Positions 42,054-50,577 of a DNA stretch of 64,000 nucleotides are shown here, in pieces. Both the position numbers and the translations under genes were made by a program. Location of the stretch: assembly GCF_042651485.1 (NCBI RefSeq), contig NZ_JBHSDH010000013.1, positions 1,426,001 to 1,490,000 of the forward strand, in the 5' to 3' direction. Position 1 is the stretch's first letter. Each line of letters starts with the position of its first letter. The DNA is from Sphingorhabdus_B arenilitoris (lineage in GTDB: Bacteria > Pseudomonadota > Alphaproteobacteria > Sphingomonadales > Sphingomonadaceae). The notes under the pieces were generated by a model. The model did no database searches. It was not told where the DNA came from and was given only the letters and a program-made list of their open reading frames with translations.

Positions 42054-42851
42054 TCAAATTAGGCCAGCCAAAGGACTCGATGGGTCCGCATAAAGCCGCT
42101 TGCCCATCCGTCCCGCCAAATAAGCCTCGCGCCCGGCCTCGACCGACAAACGCATCGCGCGGGCCATGCGCACTGGGTCTTTCGCTTCGGCAATTGCGGT
42201 ATTCATCAACACCCCGTCGCAGCCTAGTTCCATGGCTACCGCTGCGTCGCTGGCGGTACCGACGCCCGCATCAACCAGCACGGGCACCGACGCACCCTCT
42301 TTGATAAGACGGATGGTCACGCGGTTTTGAATGCCGAGGCCCGACCCAATCGGCGCGCCCAATGGCATGACCGCAACCGCACCTGCATCCTCAAGCTGTT
42401 TCGACGCAATCGGATCGTCGGTGCAATATACCATCGGCAGGAAACCTTCTTTGGCCAGCACCTCGGTCGCGCGGATCGTTTCGACCATATTGGGATAGAG
42501 CGTCTTTGCCTCCCCCAATACCTCCAGCTTCACGAGGTCCCAGCCGCCTGCCTCCCGTGCCAGACGCAGCGTGCGGATCGCGTCTTCTGCCGTAAAGCAG
42601 CCTGCTGTGTTGGGCAGATAGGTATAGTCTTTCGGACTGATATAATCGGTCAGCATCGGCGCTTTGGGATCGGACACATTCACACGGCGCACAGCAACGG
42701 TGATGATCTCCGCCCCCGAAGCCTTCAACGCCGCAGCATTTTGTTCGAAGTCTTTATATTTGCCAGTGCCGACAATCAGGCGCGAATGAAATGTCCGACC
42801 GGCAACGGTCCAGCTGTCGGCGAGGTCGGTCATGTTGGGTGAATCAGTCAT
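42054..42851 (-). CDS. thiG: Thiazole synthase ThiG
   Basis: 265-residue TIM-barrel enzyme that forms the thiazole ring of thiamine from deoxyxylulose phosphate, dehydroglycine and ThiS thiocarboxylate. Seen: RLIVGTGKYKDF, EIITVAVRRVNV (active-site Lys is replaced by the family's normal positions further on, VKLEVLGEAKTLYP), and VLVDAGVGTASDAAVAMELGCDGVLMNTAIAEA. It follows thiS by 9 bases. No TPP riboswitch is seen here. Confidence 0.95.
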   Translation of the reverse strand: MTDSPNMTDLADSWTVAGRTFHSRLIVGTGKYKDFEQNAAALKASGAEIITVAVRRVNVSDPKAPMLTDYISPKDYTYLPNTAGCFTAEDAIRTLRLAREAGGWDLVKLEVLGEAKTLYPNMVETIRATEVLAKEGFLPMVYCTDDPIASKQLEDAGAVAVMPLGAPIGSGLGIQNRVTIRLIKEGASVPVLVDAGVGTASDAAVAMELGCDGVLMNTAIAEAKDPVRMARAMRLSVEAGREAYLAGRMGKRLYADPSSPLAGLI

Positions 42852-42860
42852 GGCCGGGCC

Positions 42861-43079
42861 TTACCCCCCGCCAACAAAATGCACAATCTCCAACGCATCC
42901 CCATCGCATAGTATCACATCAGCAAGCGTGGAACGTGGCACAATCTCCAAGTTGCGCTCGACCGCGACCTTGGCCGGATCAAGGTCAATCAATAGGCATA
43001 AATCGGCGATTGACGACCCGGATTGAATGCGAAACGGCTCCCCGTTCAACGTCAGCGAGATGTTCAAATTATCATTCAT
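42861..43079 (-). CDS. thiS: Sulfur carrier protein ThiS
   Basis: 72-residue ubiquitin-fold carrier, with the expected C-terminal Gly-Gly (EIVHFVGGG); one extra Gly follows the canonical pair. The N-terminus is SLTLNGEPFRI. Its ATG overlaps the stop of the preceding gene by one base (TGATG), so the three genes are translationally coupled. Confidence 0.93.
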   Translation of the reverse strand: MNDNLNISLTLNGEPFRIQSGSSIADLCLLIDLDPAKVAVERNLEIVPRSTLADVILCDGDALEIVHFVGGG

Positions 43080-44188
43080 CAGCGGATAAATCCCTTACCA
43101 TCGAACCAGATCACATCTTCGTCGCTTTCCCAAACGGCAGACATGCGTTCGGTAGCCCCATCATCATACCGCAGCACAATAAAATATCCGTCGATATCAT
43201 AACGCCCCTCTCGCTCTGCCGAGCTACCCCCGGCAAATACGGTCGGCGAAGTTGACGATATGACATTGCCTTCTGAAAACCGGCCATCCAAATTGAATGT
43301 CAAAAGATTTATCGACGAGGTGACCGGTGCGTCACCGCCCAGCATGCCGACGCTGCTCGTGCGCCGCCAAGTCCCCTGCCCCCGCCATGCTGCTGGTAGA
43401 GGTTTGGCGGCGGAACTGGATAGGCCGGACCAGTTGCCGCTGCTGTCCTCATCCCACAGAACCTCATATTCCCCGGCTGCCGTTCGGCGCCATTTTCCGA
43501 AGTCACCGGGATATTTGGACCTGTAAATTTCGGGGTTCGCCGTTCCCAGTGCATATTCGGCGCAGTCACACAGCAATCCGCCCTTGAATAACACCACTGG
43601 CCGGGGATCAACTCCGCCCGGGCCGCCAGCGAAATAGAAGAAGCGCAGGCTGTCGACATTTGCGGTTATTGTCTTTGGGTTGCGGCTATTATTGGCGTTC
43701 GGTGTTTGTGGGGCCTCGGCAGCTATAACAGGCTGGCCAGCGCCTAATCCCAAATCTCGGGTCATCAAATCGGCCATAAGTTTTGCGCCTTTTGCCGCGT
43801 AAGCGGGGTCCGAGATCAACAATTTCGTGAAAAATTTCTTATCCTGAAAACCAGTCATAGAAATGCAGGTGATGGCTTTACCGTTGGGGCCGGTAATGTT
43901 GACTTTGGCAACCATCGCTCTGTTATTGAATAGCGGCGTGGTTTCCGCTTCATCCAATCCTTTGCAGCCAGTGCCCTGTGACAGCAATTGCCGGATGCCA
44001 ATTTCATAGTCCGCAAATGTCGTGCCGTCGTTCAAAATGGTCTCAGTCGCTAAAATGCTGCTCAGCTCTTTTCCATTTTCGTAAAGGGTCATCCCGTTAT
44101 TTTGCTGCTCCGTCCACCCCTCTGGCAAGCTATTCGCGTTCGCGGCGGACATGAACAATGCCGACGATAAAGCTAACAATATTTTCAT
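43079..44188 (-). CDS. Exported protein of unknown function coupled to thiSG
   Basis: 369-residue protein with a signal peptide (1-19, ending ANA-N). The N-terminal half (20-150) contains GWTEQQNNGMTLYENGKEL and GCKGLDEAETTPLFN; a Pro/Asn linker at 150-175 precedes a C-terminal beta-rich half with a double-Trp lipocalin-like pattern (GDFGKWRRTAAGEYEVLW, GQGTWRRTSS, GRYDIDGYFIVLRYDDG). I do not recognise the family. The start at 44188 gives a clean signal; the frame extends to 44284 without support. Coupling to thiamine genes is notable. Confidence 0.72.
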   Translation of the reverse strand: MKILLALSSALFMSAANANSLPEGWTEQQNNGMTLYENGKELSSILATETILNDGTTFADYEIGIRQLLSQGTGCKGLDEAETTPLFNNRAMVAKVNITGPNGKAITCISMTGFQDKKFFTKLLISDPAYAAKGAKLMADLMTRDLGLGAGQPVIAAEAPQTPNANNSRNPKTITANVDSLRFFYFAGGPGGVDPRPVVLFKGGLLCDCAEYALGTANPEIYRSKYPGDFGKWRRTAAGEYEVLWDEDSSGNWSGLSSSAAKPLPAAWRGQGTWRRTSSVGMLGGDAPVTSSINLLTFNLDGRFSEGNVISSTSPTVFAGGSSAEREGRYDIDGYFIVLRYDDGATERMSAVWESDEDVIWFDGKGFIR

Positions 44189-44380
44189 TGGTCCCGATCT
44201 TTGATTATGCGGCATCGTGATCGGCAAGATATATGAAAGCGAATGAATTTGCCAAGCTTTCCATTTCAATAAGACCAGTGACAATATCCTTTGCTCCTAT
44301 TTAGCAGCATGGCTGTGACGGTCGTTGGATATATCACTTCCCCTTTTCGTCCTTGTAATAACGGTCTATAGGCTCGGCCC

Positions 44381-44818
44381 ATGACCAAACCGCTTATCTT
44401 CGTTCTGAATGGCCCCAATCTCAACCTGCTTGGCACGCGGGAGCCAGAGATATACGGAACCGACACTCTTGATGATATTGCCGGACGGTTGGAGGATCAG
44501 GGTCAGGCCTTGGGAATTGAAATTGATTTCCGCCAATCCAATCATGAAGGACATTTGATCGACTGGTTACATGAAGCGCAGGCAGCGGGAGCCAAGGCTG
44601 TGCTGCTGAATGCCGCAGGCTTTACCCATACGAGCATCGCGATCCATGACGCGATCAAAGCGATCAACGTGCCAGTGGTTGAGGTCCATTTGTCCGACCC
44701 GGCCACCCGCGAACCATTTCGCCATATCAGCTATGTCGGCATGGCGGCAAAATTATGCTTTGCGGGGCATGGTGCAAAGTCCTATGAACTTGCTCTAGAC
44801 GCAGCCGCCCGCTTTTGA
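44381..44818 (+). CDS. aroQ: 3-dehydroquinate dehydratase, type II
   Basis: 145-residue dodecameric enzyme of the shikimate pathway. Seen: NGPNLNLLGTREPEIYG with the active-site Arg and Tyr, NAAGFTHTSIAI and VEVHLSDPATREPFRH. First of the aroQ-accB-accC run, spaced 58 bases from accB. Confidence 0.96.
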   Translation: MTKPLIFVLNGPNLNLLGTREPEIYGTDTLDDIAGRLEDQGQALGIEIDFRQSNHEGHLIDWLHEAQAAGAKAVLLNAAGFTHTSIAIHDAIKAINVPVVEVHLSDPATREPFRHISYVGMAAKLCFAGHGAKSYELALDAAARF

Positions 44819-44876
44819 CTAAAGGGGGCCGGACGTAACGTAACGGGTCTGTAAAAATAATTTCGGGAGCGTAATA

Positions 44877-45362
44877 ATGGCCGCTAAATCTGGCAATGGT
44901 GAAGGAATGCAAGTCGATACCAACTTGGTACGCGAACTTGCCGAAATGCTGGATCAGACCGGCCTTTCCGAAATTGAGGTTGAGGATGGCCACCGTAAAA
45001 TTCGGGTAACACGCACCATTACCGCCGCCGCCAGCGTGGCTGTCCCCGCACCGGTTGCTGCAGCCCCTGCGGCGGCTGCGCCAGCGGCTGCAACTGCCGC
45101 ATCTGAACCTGCTCCGAAACTAGTACCCGCTAATGCGGTGAAATCGCCGATGGTCGGTACCGCTTATTTGACGCCCGATCCGTCTGCCGCGCCCTTTGTC
45201 ACTGTTGGCCAATCGGTGAAAGCGGGCGACACGTTGATGATCATCGAAGCGATGAAGGTAATGAACCCGATCACCGCAACCGCCGCAGGCACAGTGCAAG
45301 AGATCTTGGTTGAAAGCGGTCAGCCCGTCGAATTTGATCAGCCGTTGATGGTGGTTGCGTAA
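44877..45362 (+). CDS. accB: Biotin carboxyl carrier protein of acetyl-CoA carboxylase
   Basis: 161-residue BCCP. An N-terminal domain is followed by an Ala/Pro linker (about residues 45-80) and a biotinyl domain with the biotinylated Lys in EAMKVMNPITA. It is 2 bases upstream of accC. Carries CO2 from AccC to the carboxyltransferase in the first step of fatty-acid synthesis. Confidence 0.97.
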   Translation: MAAKSGNGEGMQVDTNLVRELAEMLDQTGLSEIEVEDGHRKIRVTRTITAAASVAVPAPVAAAPAAAAPAAATAASEPAPKLVPANAVKSPMVGTAYLTPDPSAAPFVTVGQSVKAGDTLMIIEAMKVMNPITATAAGTVQEILVESGQPVEFDQPLMVVA

Positions 45363-45364
45363 AT

Positions 45365-46714
45365 ATGGCTATTCAGAAAATACTCATCGCCAATCGCGGT
45401 GAGATTGCGCTGCGCATCCACCGCGCTGCGCATGAAATGGGTATCAAAACGGTTGCTGTCCACTCCACCGCCGATGCCGATGCCATGCATGTGCGGCTTG
45501 CCGATGAAGCGATTTGCATCGGTCCGCCTTCCGCGACCGATAGCTATCTGAACATCCCGGCAATTATTTCCGCCGCCGAAATCAGCCATGCCGATGCCAT
45601 TCATCCAGGCTACGGCTTTCTAAGCGAGAATGCGCAATTTGCGGAAATTGTTGAAAGCCATGATATTGCTTGGATCGGGCCAAAGCCTGAACATATCCGC
45701 ACCATGGGCGATAAGGTGGAAGCAAAACGCAGCGCGGGCGCTCTTGGCCTTCCGCTAGTTCCGGGCAGCGACGGCGCAATCAGCGACGTTGAAGAAGCGA
45801 AGAAGATCGCAGCAGATGTCGGCTACCCCGTCATCATCAAGGCGGCATCGGGCGGCGGCGGCCGCGGTATGAAAGTCGTCAATAATGAGGAAGAATTAGA
45901 AACCCAGATGCAGCAGGCCGGGAGCGAGGCCAAAGCCGCATTCGGCGATGCCACCGTATATCTGGAAAAATATCTCGGCAATCCGCGTCATATTGAATTT
46001 CAGGTATTTGGCGATGGCAGCGGCAATGCCGTGCATTTGGGCGAACGAGATTGCTCGCTGCAGCGCCGCCACCAAAAAGTATTGGAAGAAGCCCCGTCGC
46101 CCGTCCTGTCGGCCGCCGAACGCAGCCGCATGGGGGAAATCTGCTCTAAAGCCATGGCTGATATGGGCTATCGCGGTGCAGGTACAATCGAGTTTCTGTG
46201 GGAAAATGGCGAATTTTACTTCATTGAAATGAACACGCGGCTGCAGGTCGAACATCCCGTGACCGAAATGATCACCGGCATTGATCTGGTCCGTGAACAA
46301 ATCCGTATTGCAGAAGGCAAACCGCTCGGTTTCACTCAGGATCAGATTCAGTTTAAGGGCCATGCCGTCGAATGCCGGATCAATGCCGAAGACCCACGGA
46401 CGTTTATGCCCTCGCCCGGAACGGTCAGCTGGTATCACCCACCGGGCGGCCTGTATGTCCGGGTAGATAGCGGCCTATATCATGGCTATAAAGTGCCGCC
46501 TTATTATGACAGCATGATCGCGAAGCTCATCGTATTTGGCCATACCCGCGAAGGGTGCCTGATGCGGCTGCGCCGGGCGCTTGGTGAATTTGTGATTGAA
46601 GGGATGAAGACAACCATTCCGCTGCATCAGGCGTTGCTTGACGATCCCGATTTCCAAAATGGCGACTACACGATCAAATGGCTTGAGGAATGGTTGGCTA
46701 AAGACGCCGATTGA
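45365..46714 (+). CDS. accC: Biotin carboxylase subunit of acetyl-CoA carboxylase
   Basis: 449-residue ATP-grasp enzyme that carboxylates BCCP-biotin. Seen: KILIANRGEIALRIHRA, the glycine loop SGGGGRGM (about residues 163-170), HLGERDCSLQRRHQKVLEEAPS, and EMNTRLQVEHPVTE. The length matches the family. The region after it holds a hairpin leader for the next gene. Confidence 0.97.
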   Translation: MAIQKILIANRGEIALRIHRAAHEMGIKTVAVHSTADADAMHVRLADEAICIGPPSATDSYLNIPAIISAAEISHADAIHPGYGFLSENAQFAEIVESHDIAWIGPKPEHIRTMGDKVEAKRSAGALGLPLVPGSDGAISDVEEAKKIAADVGYPVIIKAASGGGGRGMKVVNNEEELETQMQQAGSEAKAAFGDATVYLEKYLGNPRHIEFQVFGDGSGNAVHLGERDCSLQRRHQKVLEEAPSPVLSAAERSRMGEICSKAMADMGYRGAGTIEFLWENGEFYFIEMNTRLQVEHPVTEMITGIDLVREQIRIAEGKPLGFTQDQIQFKGHAVECRINAEDPRTFMPSPGTVSWYHPPGGLYVRVDSGLYHGYKVPPYYDSMIAKLIVFGHTREGCLMRLRRALGEFVIEGMKTTIPLHQALLDDPDFQNGDYTIKWLEEWLAKDAD

Positions 46715-46792
46715 TTTTTCTGTTCACGTAATCACTTCCTTTCCTGAATATTTATGCTCGGTTCAGGTCAGCGTCAGAATCTTTATTGTATC

Positions 46793-46842
46793 CCTGTTCC
46801 ATGATCAGGGCGGCATGGTGCTTCCCGCAACAAGGGAACAGG
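46793..46842 (+). promoter_or_regulatory. Leader hairpin that can cover the RcnB gene's ribosome-binding site
   Basis: CCTGTTCC (46793-46800) is complementary to GGAACAGG (46835-46842), whose end overlaps the Shine-Dalgarno AGGA just before the ATG at 46846. CCCTG (46792-46796) can instead pair with CAGGG (46806-46810), so two mutually exclusive folds exist. Confidence 0.45.
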
Positions 46843-46845
46843 ATT

Positions 46846-47661
46846 ATGAGAAGTTTATATATTCTCGCACTGGCCTTTGCCACATCGCTCACTCCGGGAG
46901 CAGCAAGCGCAGCGGATATGACCGCAGCGCTGGGCAAGACCCAGGCGGCATCGATTGCCGATATACAACAATTCCAAAATCGCGAAGGCAGGCGTGGCGG
47001 CGAAGCAAGGCGCGGCGGCAATCGCGGCGGTGAGGCGCGGCGTGGCGGACAAAATGTGCGGGGCAATGACAATGGTTTTCGCCGTTCTGTCATGGGCGAC
47101 CGAGCTGCACAGCAGGTAATCCGCAGCGAGCGGCAAAGCAGAGTGCAAAATCGTACGGTGCAGCGCGACAGGAACAGGGACACCTACCGCGATGGCCGCC
47201 GCTGGGGCGACCGCAGCTATAGCCGAAATGACCGCGATTATAATCGTAACGATCGGCGCTATGACCGGAATGATTCTCGCTACCGCGACCGCGGATATAA
47301 TCGTGGATACAGCCGGGGTTATGACCGCGGATATAATCGAGGCAGCAACAGGAGCTGGAACCATAGCTGGCGCAATGACCGCCGGTATGATTGGTACGGA
47401 CATCGCAACCAATATCGCAGCCATTACCAGATAGGCCGCTATTATGCGCCATATCGCGGACACCGTTACAGCCGGTTCAACATTGGTTTCCAAATCGGAA
47501 CACCTTACTACAGTTCCCGCTATTGGCTAAGTGATCCTTATAGCTACCGGTTGCCGCCTGCTTATGGCAATTACCGCTGGGTCCGTTATTACGATGATGT
47601 GCTATTGATCGACGTTCGTAATGGGTATGTTGCCGACGTAATCCACGACTTCTTCTGGTAA
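46846..47661 (+). CDS. RcnB-domain protein with Arg/Tyr/Asn-rich repeat region
   Basis: 271-residue exported protein. The signal peptide ends near residue 22 (ASAA-D). Residues 45-75 are Arg/Gly/Glu repeats (REGRRGGEARRGGNRGG). Residues 105-200 are short Arg/Asp/Tyr/Asn repeats of the DRxYxRN type. The C-terminal domain resembles RcnB (YRWVRYYDDVLLIDVRNGYVADVIHDFFW), a periplasmic protein involved in nickel/cobalt homeostasis in E. coli. Low-complexity basic segments may bind cell-wall polymers or nucleic acid; this is inference. A hairpin terminator follows. Confidence 0.82.
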   Translation: MRSLYILALAFATSLTPGAASAADMTAALGKTQAASIADIQQFQNREGRRGGEARRGGNRGGEARRGGQNVRGNDNGFRRSVMGDRAAQQVIRSERQSRVQNRTVQRDRNRDTYRDGRRWGDRSYSRNDRDYNRNDRRYDRNDSRYRDRGYNRGYSRGYDRGYNRGSNRSWNHSWRNDRRYDWYGHRNQYRSHYQIGRYYAPYRGHRYSRFNIGFQIGTPYYSSRYWLSDPYSYRLPPAYGNYRWVRYYDDVLLIDVRNGYVADVIHDFFW

Positions 47662-47685
47662 AACCTCTCAAGGATAATCAGAAAC

Positions 47686-47725
47686 AGCAGGCCCGGGGCG
47701 CTTCTGCGCCTCGGGTCTGTTTTTT
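47686..47725 (+). terminator. Rho-independent terminator of the RcnB gene
   Basis: A stem of about 16 bp, including a few G-T pairs, runs from 47686-47701 to 47706-47721 around a TTCT loop and ends in a T-tract (47720-47725). Confidence 0.92.
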
Positions 47726-47785
47726 GCTTGAAAGCCTGCGCTACACAACCCACTGTGCCCGCTGATAACCGCACAGGAGGAAAAT

Positions 47786-49060
47786 ATGATCCGCAGCTTG
47801 ATCGCCGCCAGTTTGTTTTTGGCAACCGCACAGCCCGCAATGGCCAAAACCAGTATCATATTGGCAGGTAATGTGATTCCCGACGCCGATACTGGTCCCA
47901 TTGGGCCTGCGACCATTACGGTCACCGATGGCAAGATCAGCGCGATTGTAAAAGGCATTTCTAAAATCAGCACTGCGGGTGATGTGGATATCATCGATAT
48001 GTCCACGAAAACCATCGTGCCCGGCCTGATCGACCTTCATGTCCATCTTACGGGTGATCCGGGCGGCGATTTCTGGAAAGAGGCAACCGAGCCTGCTGAA
48101 TGGGGCGTCGTTGTCGGGGCCAAAAACGCATTGGTAACTGCCAAGGCTGGATTCACCACGGTGCGCGAAGCGGGATCATCGCAATATAGCGCCTTTTCTT
48201 TGCGCCGCGGAACCGCCGAAGGGATAATCCCCGGTCCGCGCATTATCGCTGCAGGACCTGCACTCGCCATTGTTGGCGGGCATGGTGATACGACAGGCTT
48301 TACCGAAGATGTCAACGATCTGCTCGCCAGCGGCTATAGCTGCACCGGTCCGACAGAATGCGCGGAGAAAGTGCGCAAAGCGTCCCGCGCGGGCAGCGAC
48401 ATCATCAAGATAACGGCAACCGGCGGCGTCCTGTCTCAGCAAGGGCGCGGGCTGGAGGCACATTTTACTGATGCCGAGATGAAATCAATCGCCGACACCG
48501 CGCATTCGCTGGGCCTGAAGGTGATGGCCCATGCCCATGGCGCACGCGGCATTGAGGCCGCTGCTCGGGCGGGTATTGACACCATCGACCATGGCACATT
48601 TGCCGATGAGGCGGCGCTGAAAGTCATGAAGGCAAATGGCACCGTTCTTGTCCCCACACTGATGGCATTTAAGGGCGTGAGTGAGGGGCTGGATAAAGGT
48701 GTATACACGCCGGTGGTCGAAGAAAAAATCCGCCAGACTCTGGGCAAAGTTGGCAAGGCAGTAACTCTAGCCAAACAAATGGGGGTGCCCGTGGCATTTG
48801 GCACCGATGCGGGCGTTTTTGGCCATGGGCGAAATGCCGAGGAATTTCAGTTGATGGTAGACACTGGCCTAACCGCAAAAGAGGCTTTTGCCAGCGCCAC
48901 CACCATCGCCGCCAAGGTGCTCGGCATGGAGACCCAAATTGGCCGGATAGCAACCGGCTATTCCGCTGACTTGATTGCCGTGGACGCCAATCCGCTCGAA
49001 AATATCCGCACATTGGAAAAAGTCCAATGGGTCATGGCCAGCGGGCGGGTGATTGAATAA
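47786..49060 (+). CDS. Periplasmic amidohydrolase, Xaa-Pro dipeptidase-like
   Basis: 424-residue metal-dependent hydrolase with a signal peptide (1-20, ending AMA-K). Metal-binding motifs: DLHVHL (HxH), the lysine in DIIKITATGG that becomes carboxylated, AHAHG, DHGTF, and catalytic Asp in GTDAGVFG. Resembles characterised prolidase/imidazolonepropionase-like amidohydrolases of Caulobacter that cleave X-Pro or similar dipeptides; the substrate is inference. AGGAGGAAAAT precedes the ATG. Confidence 0.9.
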   Translation: MIRSLIAASLFLATAQPAMAKTSIILAGNVIPDADTGPIGPATITVTDGKISAIVKGISKISTAGDVDIIDMSTKTIVPGLIDLHVHLTGDPGGDFWKEATEPAEWGVVVGAKNALVTAKAGFTTVREAGSSQYSAFSLRRGTAEGIIPGPRIIAAGPALAIVGGHGDTTGFTEDVNDLLASGYSCTGPTECAEKVRKASRAGSDIIKITATGGVLSQQGRGLEAHFTDAEMKSIADTAHSLGLKVMAHAHGARGIEAAARAGIDTIDHGTFADEAALKVMKANGTVLVPTLMAFKGVSEGLDKGVYTPVVEEKIRQTLGKVGKAVTLAKQMGVPVAFGTDAGVFGHGRNAEEFQLMVDTGLTAKEAFASATTIAAKVLGMETQIGRIATGYSADLIAVDANPLENIRTLEKVQWVMASGRVIE

Positions 49061-49099
49061 TAAAGGGGAAATACACCTTGATCTGATTCGGAATGGACC

Positions 49100-49810
49100 A
49101 TGGAAGAAACACTTGCACCACCCAAAAAATTTGATCCCAATAATGATCCAGCAAAGCTGTCGAAAATCAGCAAATTTGTAACGAAGCGGCTGGCGGCAAA
49201 TTCCTTGGTAGTCGATGTCGAAGCGCCGGGCGTGCAATTATATGTCTACCAAGGGTTCTTGGGACCAGCAGATTGCAAAATATTGATCGATAAAATCGAC
49301 GCGGATGCGGTGCCCTCCACCCTGTATAAAGGGACAGAGCAAGCGGGCTTTCGAACGAGCTATAGCTGCCATCTAAGCCGGTGGGACCCAGATGTCGGCC
49401 GGATCGAGGCGCGGATGAGCGACGTCCTTGGCATTGACAATGACTTTGCCGAAACCATGCAGGGCCAACGCTATCAAGTGGGGCAAGAGTTTAAGGCGCA
49501 TCACGATTTTTTTCATCCAGCCCAAGATTACTGGCAACAAGAAGGGCCAGCAGGCGGTCAACGCAGCTGGACCGCGATGATATTTCTGAACGAACCGGAA
49601 GAAGGTGGAAACACCGAATTTCCAAATATTGGCATCGGCGTTCGGCCGCAAGCAGGCATGTTGTTGATCTGGAACAATATGAATATGGATGGTACGTTGA
49701 ATTACAAAACACTGCATAGCGGAACGCCAGTCCAAAAAGGCACAAAATACATCATTACAAAATGGTATCGGCAAAATAACTGGTTGGAACTGACCACTCC
49801 GAAAAGCTGA
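49100..49810 (+). CDS. 2-oxoglutarate/Fe(II) oxygenase, prolyl 4-hydroxylase type
   Basis: 236-residue dioxygenase. The iron ligands are His and Asp in FKAHHDFFHP and His in KTLHSGTPV; the 2-oxoglutarate Lys is in GTKYIITKW. Bacterial members hydroxylate proline in proteins such as EF-Tu or free small molecules; the target is unknown. No signal peptide, so it is cytoplasmic. Confidence 0.9.
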   Translation: MEETLAPPKKFDPNNDPAKLSKISKFVTKRLAANSLVVDVEAPGVQLYVYQGFLGPADCKILIDKIDADAVPSTLYKGTEQAGFRTSYSCHLSRWDPDVGRIEARMSDVLGIDNDFAETMQGQRYQVGQEFKAHHDFFHPAQDYWQQEGPAGGQRSWTAMIFLNEPEEGGNTEFPNIGIGVRPQAGMLLIWNNMNMDGTLNYKTLHSGTPVQKGTKYIITKWYRQNNWLELTTPKS

Positions 49811-49839
49811 TCCCGCGAAGAATTGCTGTTACCATTCAC

Positions 49840-49880
49840 TCCCTATTCAGCAGCGAATAAGTATTTTCGCTGTGTAGGGA
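49840..49880 (+). promoter_or_regulatory. Leader hairpin that covers the rhodanese gene's ribosome-binding site
   Basis: TCCCTA (49840-49845) pairs with TAGGGA (49875-49880), and CAGCGAA (49851-49857) with TTCGCTG (49866-49872), around an 8-base loop. The Shine-Dalgarno AGGGAGA lies in the 3' arm, 10 bases before the ATG. Confidence 0.5.
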
Positions 49881-49890
49881 GAATACTGAT

Positions 49891-50463
49891 ATGACACGTA
49901 AAATCTATTTTTCGCCATTGCTTTTGACAGCCGCATTGATCGCAGCGCAGCCCGCAGCAGCTCAGAATAATGCAAAAATCGCTGAGGCGGAAACGCTTAT
50001 CGACTATCCCGGATTTCACAAGCTGTCTGCCGAAGTCATGTCCTACCGCGATGACCGGCTGATTAAGCTGGATGAATTTAAGATGCGTGCGGCCAAAGCC
50101 GATACGCTCATCCTCGACACGCGCTCGGCTTCTGCGTTTGCAATGGGACATATTGATGGCGCGATAAACCTTCCTTTTTCCGATTTCACAGAAGGTAAGC
50201 TCGCCGAAATCATTGGTGAGAATACCGACCGGGAAATATTGATTTACTGCAACAATAATTTTCGTGACAACATAAGGCCGGTTTTAACCAAAGCACCGGC
50301 ACTGGCATTGAACATCCCCACTTTTATCAATCTATATGGTTATGGATATCGTAACATATATGAATTGCACGGTACCTACTCCATCGGCGAACCGGAGGTA
50401 AATTGGATCGAAACTGGCTATGGCCCTCAGGCGGCCTATGCGCCGCAAATATTGCGTAAATAG
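49891..50463 (+). CDS. Exported rhodanese-like domain protein
   Basis: 190-residue protein with a signal peptide (1-25, ending AAAQ-N). A single rhodanese domain: ILDTRSASAFAMGHIDGAINLPFSDF and the active-site loop beginning CNNNFRDN, whose Cys would carry sulfur or act in phosphatase-like chemistry. The loop is long compared with classical CRxGxR rhodaneses. Periplasmic location is predicted. It is preceded by a hairpin leader. Confidence 0.88.
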   Translation: MTRKIYFSPLLLTAALIAAQPAAAQNNAKIAEAETLIDYPGFHKLSAEVMSYRDDRLIKLDEFKMRAAKADTLILDTRSASAFAMGHIDGAINLPFSDFTEGKLAEIIGENTDREILIYCNNNFRDNIRPVLTKAPALALNIPTFINLYGYGYRNIYELHGTYSIGEPEVNWIETGYGPQAAYAPQILRK

Positions 50464-50577
50464 TTTGGCGAATACACCGCTTTAAAGTTGAGAGAACCGC
50501 CCGGAAATGAGGCATTATCACCGGTGCTGACTCTAACAATGGTGGTACCGGTCCTATGAACTTGATACAGACCATCC

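Noticed and set aside
42852..44380. TPP riboswitch near thiS-thiG
   Set aside because: No CUGAGA-type element or TPP aptamer core recognised in the intergenic regions on either strand.
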